In this document: one piece after another, positions 1 through 6,467 of the stretch
Position numbering within the stretch: the first letter of the stretch is position 1
Layout: each line of letters begins with the position of its first letter
Origin: Runella sp. SP2
GTDB lineage: Bacteria > Bacteroidota > Bacteroidia > Cytophagales > Spirosomataceae
Direction: 5' to 3'
DNA: 64,000 bases
Assembly (NCBI RefSeq): GCF_003711225.1
Contig: NZ_CP031030.1
Span: 4,898,001 to 4,962,000 of the forward strand
The notes under the pieces: model-generated
Database searches by the model: none
The model's input: only the letters and a program-made list of their open reading frames with translations
Told to the model about the DNA's origin: nothing
Program-made: the position numbers and the translations under genes

Positions 1-286
1 TATTTTCAAGCGAATTAATGTAATGCAAATTTTCCGATTCGTCGATGAAAGTGTTTTTTCTCACCATGCGCTGATAATTGGTGATGAAGGTATTTTTCAT
101 AATCGTATAGAGCCACGCTTTGAGGTTAGTTCCATCGGCATATTTTTCTCGGTTGGTAAACGCCTTCAGCAAGGTATCTTGAAGCAAATCATTGGCATCA
201 TCATGGTCTTTGGTGAGGCGCATTGCAAATGGTTTCAGTGATTTTGAAACCTTTGAGATGTTGTAGGTGAATTCTATGGCGGTCAT
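1..286 (-). CDS. ECF-type RNA polymerase sigma factor, N-terminal part (cut by the window edge)
   Basis: Reading leftwards from an ATG at 286, the frame stays open to the window edge and gives 95 residues. It begins MTAIEFTYNISKVSKSLKPF and contains a typical sigma-70 region 2: the helix around DHDDANDLLQDTLLKAF and the segment NLKAWLYTIMKNTFITNYQR, matching the core-binding and -10-recognition part of ECF sigma factors (family knowledge). No in-frame ATG lies upstream. The -7 element TAACTTTG on this strand at 327-334 puts the start codon about 35 nt downstream of the probable transcription start. Region 4 and any anti-sigma partner lie outside the window, so the regulon cannot be named. The upstream region carries three copies of a spaced dyad, described separately. 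Confidence 0.85.
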   Translation of the reverse strand, partial: MTAIEFTYNISKVSKSLKPFAMRLTKDHDDANDLLQDTLLKAFTNREKYADGTNLKAWLYTIMKNTFITNYQRMVRKNTFIDESENLHYINSLEN

Positions 287-308
287 GGTCTTTGGATTGT
301 TGAATATT

Positions 309-588
309 TGTTTAATCTTTATGAAGCAAAGTTAAACAATAACATTTTACAATACCAAACCTATTTTAGAAATTATAGAACAAAATCCTACTAATTTTAT
401 TCTAAGCATCAAATTTTAATGTCTTTTATAATACCTTTTTTCCAAAAAAATAGCTTTCAAAATACCTAATAAAAGGGTTTTAGCACAAAAAAGTACAATT
501 TTTGATTCTGTTTAATTTATAGAAAAAAAAGTTAAACAAAATCAAAAATTCTAATGTCTGTTTAATATTAGAAGCAATATATTAAACA
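309..588. promoter_or_regulatory. Three copies of a TGTTTAAT-N14-RTTAAACA dyad
   Basis: Half-sites TGTTTAAT and GTTAAACA/ATTAAACA occur at 309-316/331-338, 509-516/531-538 and 559-566/581-588. All three have exactly 14 nt between half-sites. The second and third copies are exactly 50 bp apart and are both preceded by a short CTG and followed by AAATCA. The rest of this 386-bp intergenic stretch (287-672) is AT-rich and shows no gene. Multiple operators for an autoregulator, or repeated promoter modules, are inferences. Confidence 0.55.
327..359 (-). promoter_or_regulatory. Predicted promoter of the sigma factor gene
   Basis: On the minus strand TTTG (356-359) and TAACTTTG (327-334) are separated by 21 nt, close to the Bacteroidota consensus TTTG-N19-TAnnTTTG. 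The -7 element overlaps the right half-site of the nearest dyad (331-338), so a protein bound there would compete with RNA polymerase. Prediction from consensus only. Confidence 0.5.
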
Positions 589-603
589 AAATCACCCCTG
601 TTT

Positions 604-642
604 ACCAAAAAAAGCGCCACTTTCGATGGCGCTTTTTTTGGT
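604..642. terminator. Bidirectional intrinsic terminator
   Basis: Perfect 16-bp inverted repeat (604-619 and 627-642) with a 7-nt loop. The GC core AGCGCCA/TGGCGCT is flanked by A7 on the left and T7 on the right, so it works on either strand. It lies just downstream of the minus-strand SDR gene ending at 673. Confidence 0.85.
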
Positions 643-672
643 ATATCTACCTACCTAAAAGTAAGAGTCCTT

Positions 673-1494
673 CTAGAGTGCGTAATAAAAATCTAAAGGG
701 TTGGGGTACAAAAACGAATAGGAAAGGGTCGTTTGCAGACGCTCCGACGAAATCAATTTGTAAGGCGCTGAAATATCATCCTCAAACGTTGGAGGAATAT
801 ACCCAAACGGTTCACAACTCCCTAAATAAACCTCGCGACGAGTGGGATGTTGGGGCGCGACCACATTATAGGTTTGATTCCATGCTTCGTTAGGTAAAGA
901 TAAAAACGTTTCAATGATTCCAATGGCGTCGTCGCGATGAAGGTAATTGACGGGTAAATGCCCAGTTGTCAGATTTTTTTTACCCGATACGTATTTTGCA
1001 GGAATACGCTCGTAGCCCATCAAGCCACCGCAACGAAGCACTAGCCACGTTTTTCCTACCTCCTGAATGATACGCTCGGCTTCGACCAAGGCAGGTGCTG
1101 CCGATTGCTCGGGCGTTGTTACGTCGTCTTCTACCGCCGTCCGATTGTCATCGGCATAGACCGACGTTGAACTTACGTAAATCACGCGCTGCACCGAGCT
1201 ATTTTTCAGCAAATTAGCCAGGTGCTCGATTTGGGCAGGATGAAAGGCCGCCCCCGTATGCGCCAATCGCGGCGGAATATTGACGACCAATACTTCGGTA
1301 TCCAACAAATAATCCCAGCCTATTCCTTTCGGTTCGGGCGACAATTGCAGCCAAAGCGGTTCAATCCCTGCCTGACGCAGTTCGCTCAGTTTTTCGGCAC
1401 GGGTTGTTGAGCCTCTTACTACCTGTCCTTGTTCTATGAGTTTTTTGGCCAAAGGCAAGCCCAGCCAGCCACAGCCTAAAATGCTTACTTTCAT
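673..1494 (-). CDS. YeeZ-like SDR-family NAD(P)-dependent oxidoreductase/epimerase
   Basis: 273 residues with an extended SDR (nucleoside-diphosphate-sugar epimerase type) fold. The N-terminus MKVSILGCGWLGLPLAKKL is a Rossmann beta-alpha-beta unit with a GxGxxG-like GCGWLG. The segment VIYVSSTSVYADD near residues 105-115 holds the SDR Ser/Tyr region. The usual YxxxK is not clear; this fits the YeeZ subgroup, whose members are annotated as putative oxidoreductases without a defined substrate. Its ATG overlaps the prmA stop codon by 4 nt (ATGA), so the two genes are translationally coupled. A terminator follows at 604-642. Substrate unknown. Confidence 0.75.
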   Translation of the reverse strand: MKVSILGCGWLGLPLAKKLIEQGQVVRGSTTRAEKLSELRQAGIEPLWLQLSPEPKGIGWDYLLDTEVLVVNIPPRLAHTGAAFHPAQIEHLANLLKNSSVQRVIYVSSTSVYADDNRTAVEDDVTTPEQSAAPALVEAERIIQEVGKTWLVLRCGGLMGYERIPAKYVSGKKNLTTGHLPVNYLHRDDAIGIIETFLSLPNEAWNQTYNVVAPQHPTRREVYLGSCEPFGYIPPTFEDDISAPYKLISSERLQTTLSYSFLYPNPLDFYYAL

Positions 1495-2324
1495 GGTTTT
1501 TCAAAACGTAAAGTGGCCCATTGGTTGAGCGTTTTTTGAGCTACCAACTTTAGTCCAACCTCCTCAGCTTTTTGCGTAATATCTTCAATATCAAACTCGT
1601 AAAAACCGCTCACCATCATCGTACCACCCGCTTTCAAAAACGTTTCATAGATAGGTATTTCACGAAGCAAAATATTGCGGTTGATATTAGCCAATACAAT
1701 GTCATAGGTATCGTGTGGACAGTCTTCGATGGTTCCTTGAAAAACGGTCATGTGTTTACAGCCGTTCATCTCAGCGTTTTCGACGGCGTTGAGGTACGCC
1801 CATTCTTCGATGTCGAATGCGGTGAGTTTAGTCGCGCCCAGCATTTCCCCCAAAATCGCCAAAATACCCGTGCCACTTCCTACGTCGAGCAACGATTTTC
1901 CTTGGTGGTCTAGCGAAAGTTGTTGTTCCATGACCAACGTGGTAGTTTCGTGGTGCCCCGTTCCAAAAGACATTTTGGGGTCAATTACAATTTCGTACTG
2001 AAACGCAGGATTCGGTTCGTGATACGACGCACGCACGCGAATTTTCCCTGCCACTTCAATCGGCTGGTAGTTTTTCTCCCATTCTTCGTTCCAGTTTTTG
2101 GGTTCGAGTTGTTGATATTCTACTGCAATCGGCGTCATCGACTGGTAGTCATCAACCAATTGCTGAAGTTGGGCAGCGTCAAATTGTTCTTCTACAATAT
2201 AGGCCAAAAGCCCTTCGTCGGTTTCGACAAACGACTCGTAGCCAATTTGGCCTAATTCGGCCATGACGATTTCGTTAAAATCAGGATTGAGCGTCAAGCG
2301 CGCTTCATAATACGTAGCAGGCAT
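1491..2324 (-). CDS. prmA: Ribosomal protein L11 methyltransferase PrmA
   Basis: SAM-dependent methyltransferase that trimethylates ribosomal protein L11. The 277-residue protein has the PrmA layout: an N-terminal substrate-recognition domain (MPATYYEARLTLNPDF onwards), then MSFGTGHHETT, then motif I LLDVGSGTGILAI, and the post-motif DIVLANINRNILL. The start is placed at 2324 because the predicted -7 box TACCTTTG (2350-2357, minus strand) lies between it and the longer possible start at 2399, and because homologues begin at this Met-Pro. First gene of a two-gene operon with the SDR gene (4-nt overlap); divergent from the FAD/Fe-S oxidoreductase gene. Confidence 0.93.
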   Translation of the reverse strand: MPATYYEARLTLNPDFNEIVMAELGQIGYESFVETDEGLLAYIVEEQFDAAQLQQLVDDYQSMTPIAVEYQQLEPKNWNEEWEKNYQPIEVAGKIRVRASYHEPNPAFQYEIVIDPKMSFGTGHHETTTLVMEQQLSLDHQGKSLLDVGSGTGILAILGEMLGATKLTAFDIEEWAYLNAVENAEMNGCKHMTVFQGTIEDCPHDTYDIVLANINRNILLREIPIYETFLKAGGTMMVSGFYEFDIEDITQKAEEVGLKLVAQKTLNQWATLRFEKP

Positions 2325-2349
2325 AGTTTCATAAATTACCGTTTCGCTG

Positions 2350-2357
2350 CAAAGGTA
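2350..2357 (-). promoter_or_regulatory. Predicted -7 element of prmA
   Basis: TACCTTTG followed by C on the minus strand fits the Bacteroidota TAnnTTTG box. It gives a leader of roughly 20 nt before the ATG at 2324. No good -33 TTTG was found at the expected distance. Confidence 0.45.
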
Positions 2358-2377
2358 CGCCCAATCTGATTTTAAAC

Positions 2378-2385
2378 TACATTTG
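2378..2385 (+). promoter_or_regulatory. Predicted -7 element of the FAD/Fe-S oxidoreductase gene
   Basis: TACATTTG followed by C, only 19 nt before the ATG at 2405, so the leader would be very short. The two divergent -7 boxes here are about 20 bp apart, suggesting overlapping divergent promoters. No clear -33 element. Confidence 0.4.
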
Positions 2386-2404
2386 CACAAACCATTCATG
2401 TCTG

Positions 2405-5344
2405 ATGTTTTACGTTTCCACTACCCAACTTCCTTTTGAACAACTCACCTCTGATTTTGAGGGAGAATTGTATTTTGATACCACCACACCCCACCAAGCG
2501 ATTCGTAAACTGTACGCCACCGACGCTTCGGTTTACCAAGAAATGCCCTTGGCCGTGGCCTTGCCACGCAGTAGTAAGGACATTCAACAATTGATTGCGT
2601 TTGCTACCCGCCACCAACTGACGCTGATTCCAAGGGCCGCGGGTACATCGCTCGCGGGGCAAGTGGTGGGCAATGGCATTGTCGTCGATATTTCTAAATA
2701 TTTTGATAAAATTCTGGAAGTCAACCCACAAGAACGTTGGGTTCGGGTTCAGCCTGGCGTTATTCGCGACGACCTCAACGCCTTTTTGAGACCTTACGGT
2801 TTGATGTTTGGCCCCGAAACGTCCACGGCGAGCCGCGCGATGGTGGGCGGAATGATTGGCAACAATTCCTGCGGGCTTCATTCCATCAGTTGGGGCACCA
2901 CCCGCGACCATTTGTTGGAAGTAAAAGCCCTGCTTTCCGACGGTAGCGAAGTTCACTTTGGCCCCGAAGTTTCAAAAGCTAATTCACCAAAAAATACCGA
3001 AGGTGATTTGAGGCAAAAAATCGACAACGAGATTTTTGCGCTACTTTCAACGCCTTCGTACCAAGAAGAAATTCATAAAAATTTTCCCAAGAAAACCGTC
3101 ACTCGACGCAACACAGGCTACGCCCTCGACGCCCTGCTGGATACCGCGCCTTTTGGAGGAACGGAAGCCTTTAACCTGTGCCGACTCATTGCAGGCTCGG
3201 AAGGAACGCTCTGTTTTGTGACCGAAGCCAAATTGAATTTATTGCCGCTGCCGCCTGCTGAGTTGGGTTTGTTGTGCATTCATTGCACGTCGCTGCACGA
3301 GTCGTTGCTGGCCAACGGCCTCGCCATGCGTCATCAGCCATTGGCGTCGGAGCTGGTCGATAAATACATCATGGATTTTACCAAAGGCCACAACGAATAC
3401 CGCCACAACCGCTTTTTCATCGAAGGCGACCCCGCGGCCATGCTCATGGTGGAATTTGGCGCTGCGACCCGCCCCGAAGTAGAAGCCATGGCGAGCCGCT
3501 TGGTGGCTGAGCTAAAAGCCGCCAATTTGGGCTATGCTTACCCGCTTTTGTTTGGCGACGAATCAAAAAAAGCGTGGGATGTTCGTAAAGCAGGTTTGGG
3601 TCTTATCCGAAACCTCCCTGGCGACACCCAGCCCGTGAACCTCATTGAAGACTGTGCGGTGGCGGTAGAAGACCTCCCCGATTACATTCAGGACCTTGGT
3701 GAAGTGCTTCAAAAACACGGGGTTCATGCCTCATACTATGCGCACGCGGGTGCGGGTGAGTTGCACGTAGAGCCAATGGTAAACTTAAAAACTTCCGAAG
3801 GAAAAGCTACGTTTCGGGCGATTTTGGCCGATACGGCCGTATTGCTCAAAAAATACAACGGCTCGCTCTCGGGTGAGCACGGCGACGGACGTCTACGCGG
3901 CGAGTTTATTCCTTTTATGATGGGCGAGCAGGTGTATGAGCTGTTTAGAAAAGTGAAAGCCATTTTTGACCCGAACGGCGTATTTAACCGTGGTAAAATC
4001 GTGGATACGCCGCCCATGAACGAATTTCTGCGCTACCAACCCGACCAAGTTGCGCCCAAAACCGAAACCGTTTTTGATTTTAGTCACCAAGAAAGCATTC
4101 TTCGGTTGGCCGAAAAATGCAGCGGTTCGGGCGATTGCCGCAAAACCCAAATCACGGGCGGTACGATGTGCCCTAGCTATATGGCCAGTCGCCGCGAACG
4201 CGACACTACCCGCGCCCGCGCCAATATGCTTCGTCACTTTTATACCGAGGCCGTGCCTACGCCTACCAGCGCCGAAGAAACCAAAGAAATTCTTGATTTG
4301 TGCTTGTCGTGCAAAGGCTGTAAGTCAGAATGCCCGTCGAGCGTGGACATTGCCAAAATGAAGGCCGAGTTCTTGCAAAGCTATTATGACAAAAATGGCG
4401 TTCCGTTTCGTGCGCGTTTGATTGCCAACTTTACGCAACAGATGAAGCTCGCGAGCCTCGTCCCATGGGCGTACAACGCCGTTTTTGGTACCGAAAGTTT
4501 ACGCAAAATAGCCAACCGCATCGTCGGTTTTCACCCCGACCGCACCATGCCGATGCTGAGTAGCACGACGTTGAAGCAGTGGGCAAAGAGCAAAGGGCAA
4601 GAGGCAAAGAGCAAGGGGCAGGTTTATCTTTTTTGCGATGAGTTTACGAATTTTAATGACGTTGAAATTGGGCAAAAAGCCATTCAGCTTTTGGAGAAAT
4701 TAGGATACGAAGTAACCATTCCTAATCACCTCGAAAGCGGACGAACGTACCTCTCTAAGGGATTGGTCAAAGAAGCCAAAAAGATAGCCATTCAAAACGT
4801 AACGTTGCTGAAAGACTTGATTTCGAGCGAGACGCCGTTGGTGGGTATCGAACCTTCGGCTTTGTTGACCTTCCGCGACGAATACCTCGACTTGGTACCT
4901 GCCTCGCTTCGCGAAGAGGCACAAAAACTAGCCCAAAATGCCCTGTTGTTTGATGAATTTATCGCTCGCGAAATCGACGCCAAAAACATCCGTAGTAACC
5001 AATTTACGGAAGACCGTCAGCTCATAAAACTACACGGACACTGTCACCAAAAAGCCCTTGGTTCGCTGACTCCTACGAAGAAAATGTTGTCATTGCCGCA
5101 AAACTATCAGGTACAGCTGATTCCGTCGGGGTGCTGCGGAATGGCGGGGTCATTTGGATATGAAACAGAACATTACGAACTTTCGATGCAAGTAGGCGAA
5201 TTGGTGCTTTTCCCTACGGTTCGACAACAGCCCGACGATGTGCTTATCGCCGCACCAGGCACCAGTTGCCGTCACCAAATCAAAGACGGTACGGGCAAAA
5301 AAGCCCTTCATCCGATTGAAATTTTGTGGAATGCGTTGCGTTAA
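2405..5344 (+). CDS. FAD-linked oxidase / Fe-S oxidoreductase fusion (D-lactate or D-2-hydroxy-acid dehydrogenase type)
   Basis: 979-residue fusion protein of the GlcD/GlpC (YdiJ-like) type. Domains in order: FAD-binding type 4 around residues 50-190 (PRAAGTSLAGQ, MVGGMIGNNSCG), FAD-linked oxidase C-terminal domain to about 540 (SGEHGDGRLRGEF, FDPNGVFNRGKIV), two 4Fe-4S cysteine clusters starting near 571 (CSGSGDC, later MCPSY) and 633 (CLSCKGCKSECP), and a C-terminal CCG heterodisulfide-reductase-like domain (HCHQKALG near 880, GCCGMAGSFG near 909). The family oxidises a D-2-hydroxy acid and passes electrons through Fe-S centres to the respiratory chain; the exact substrate cannot be read from sequence. 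A 21-bp tandem duplication lies in the linker before the CCG domain. Transcribed divergently from prmA. Confidence 0.9.
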   Translation: MFYVSTTQLPFEQLTSDFEGELYFDTTTPHQAIRKLYATDASVYQEMPLAVALPRSSKDIQQLIAFATRHQLTLIPRAAGTSLAGQVVGNGIVVDISKYFDKILEVNPQERWVRVQPGVIRDDLNAFLRPYGLMFGPETSTASRAMVGGMIGNNSCGLHSISWGTTRDHLLEVKALLSDGSEVHFGPEVSKANSPKNTEGDLRQKIDNEIFALLSTPSYQEEIHKNFPKKTVTRRNTGYALDALLDTAPFGGTEAFNLCRLIAGSEGTLCFVTEAKLNLLPLPPAELGLLCIHCTSLHESLLANGLAMRHQPLASELVDKYIMDFTKGHNEYRHNRFFIEGDPAAMLMVEFGAATRPEVEAMASRLVAELKAANLGYAYPLLFGDESKKAWDVRKAGLGLIRNLPGDTQPVNLIEDCAVAVEDLPDYIQDLGEVLQKHGVHASYYAHAGAGELHVEPMVNLKTSEGKATFRAILADTAVLLKKYNGSLSGEHGDGRLRGEFIPFMMGEQVYELFRKVKAIFDPNGVFNRGKIVDTPPMNEFLRYQPDQVAPKTETVFDFSHQESILRLAEKCSGSGDCRKTQITGGTMCPSYMASRRERDTTRARANMLRHFYTEAVPTPTSAEETKEILDLCLSCKGCKSECPSSVDIAKMKAEFLQSYYDKNGVPFRARLIANFTQQMKLASLVPWAYNAVFGTESLRKIANRIVGFHPDRTMPMLSSTTLKQWAKSKGQEAKSKGQVYLFCDEFTNFNDVEIGQKAIQLLEKLGYEVTIPNHLESGRTYLSKGLVKEAKKIAIQNVTLLKDLISSETPLVGIEPSALLTFRDEYLDLVPASLREEAQKLAQNALLFDEFIAREIDAKNIRSNQFTEDRQLIKLHGHCHQKALGSLTPTKKMLSLPQNYQVQLIPSGCCGMAGSFGYETEHYELSMQVGELVLFPTVRQQPDDVLIAAPGTSCRHQIKDGTGKKALHPIEILWNALR
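4583..4624 (+). repeat. 21-bp tandem duplication inside the FAD/Fe-S gene
   Basis: Two imperfect 21-bp units (4583-4603 and 4604-4624), each starting GCAAAGAGCAA, encode AKSKGQE-AKSKGQV in the linker between the second Fe-S cluster and the CCG domain. The word GGCAAGAGGCAA is shared with the loop of the intergenic palindrome at 33371-33427. Confidence 0.7.
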
Positions 5345-5377
5345 AATTGACCCTTAATCACTATTTATTTACACCAA

Positions 5378-6370
5378 ATGAAGATGCGATTTTTGTGTAC
5401 GTTGTTATTGGGAGCAATGCAGTGCCTTGCGCAACCCAATGTTCACATTCGGGGACATTTTGAGGGGTTTCCGTCCTCAAGCTACCAAATTTCGATAAAG
5501 CTCTCGAACTCCTTCTATTCGTCGAGTTCGATTGCGAAAGGGTACACTGATAGTCATGGCAACTTTGAAACCGATATTCGCTTAGAGACGCCCCAAAAAG
5601 TTTCCATTGATTGCCTCGGCTATCGGGTTGATTTTATTTTATCTCCCAACGACACCCTCGTTTTCTGTAATCCAAGCCGTACGCAGTCGCCACAAGTGCA
5701 GGGGCGTACGGCCGCACTGCATCAGTTTTTGTACGAAAGTATGCTTCTTGGGAAAGATTCTTTGGCCGAAAAACCGCTGGTGAGGCACATGTCTTTGGAT
5801 AACTACAGTACGATTATTAATGACCTCGCCGATCAGTATTGGGACCGCTTTCAACGAACTTGTGACACTACCCATTCGTTTATGAAAACCTACGTAATGG
5901 CGTCCATCGAAGGACAAAAATTTATTCGTAAACAAGCCCACCTTCGGTCGCAGGGAGAATTGTACATCAACGAAAAGCTCCCTTTTAAACTACTTTCGGA
6001 CGATGCCCGAATCTCTGACTCATATATCTCGTCTGTTCAGCAGCATTTTTTGGGAACGAGTTTAGATATGGGTATAGTACGAGGAGCATTTGTCATTCCA
6101 GACAGTACTCAATGGGAAAAGGCTTACAATACGCTTTCGGAAGGGCTACAACACCTCCCGCAAACGCGCGAGTTGACCCTAGCCCAACTCACACATCGGT
6201 CGCTTTTTACCCGAGGTCGTATAGGTTCCAACGGAAGGATAAAAAATTTCCAAGGGCTTTTCGAGCGCTTTCAACGTGATTTTCCAAACTCCCCGTATTT
6301 GGGAGCCATCAACGAAGCCATTATTTCGACCGACATACGCCTCAAACCCATTGAAAAACCTAAAAATTAA
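5378..6370 (+). CDS. Secreted protein resembling the N-terminal domain of TlpA-like proteins, without thioredoxin
   Basis: 330 residues with a Sec signal peptide ending ...MQCLAQ, predicted periplasmic or surface. The first part (VHIRGHFEGFPSSS, then the beta pattern around GNFETDIRLETPQKV and the phrase SPNDTLVF) resembles the DUF4369-type beta-sandwich that precedes thioredoxin domains in Bacteroidota TlpA-family proteins. The middle (TAALHQFLYESMLLGK...) resembles the helical spacer of the same proteins, but no thioredoxin fold or CxxC follows. The tail FERFQRDFPNSPYLGAINEAI matches the tetratricopeptide-like end seen before such domains. It starts 33 bp after the oxidoreductase gene and may share its transcript. 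Function unknown. Confidence 0.6.
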   Translation: MKMRFLCTLLLGAMQCLAQPNVHIRGHFEGFPSSSYQISIKLSNSFYSSSSIAKGYTDSHGNFETDIRLETPQKVSIDCLGYRVDFILSPNDTLVFCNPSRTQSPQVQGRTAALHQFLYESMLLGKDSLAEKPLVRHMSLDNYSTIINDLADQYWDRFQRTCDTTHSFMKTYVMASIEGQKFIRKQAHLRSQGELYINEKLPFKLLSDDARISDSYISSVQQHFLGTSLDMGIVRGAFVIPDSTQWEKAYNTLSEGLQHLPQTRELTLAQLTHRSLFTRGRIGSNGRIKNFQGLFERFQRDFPNSPYLGAINEAIISTDIRLKPIEKPKN

Positions 6371-6375
6371 TTAAA

Positions 6376-6446
6376 GTGTCGAATGCAGAGTGCGGAGTGT
6401 CGAGTAAGTGGATTTCATTCGACATTCTGCACTCTGCATTCGACAT
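6376..6446. repeat. Hairpin repeat, copy 1 (about 69 bp)
   Basis: Arms 6377-6405 and 6417-6445 pair over 29 bp, with only G-U wobbles interrupting Watson-Crick pairs in plus-strand RNA, around an 11-nt loop. The left arm begins TGTCGAATGCAGAGTGC. A second copy in the same orientation lies at 9008-9076 and differs at 3 of 69 positions. The two copies bracket the permease gene 6468-8888. Confidence 0.85.
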
Positions 6447-6467
6447 TATTTATTATCGACCTTCGTC

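Noticed and set aside
2396-2956. 186-residue minus-strand frame within the FAD/Fe-S oxidoreductase gene, and similar long frames opposite other genes (e.g. 3893-4237, 12346-12705)
   Set aside because: Antisense to strongly supported genes, rich in His/Arg/Gln typical of shadow frames, no family resemblance.
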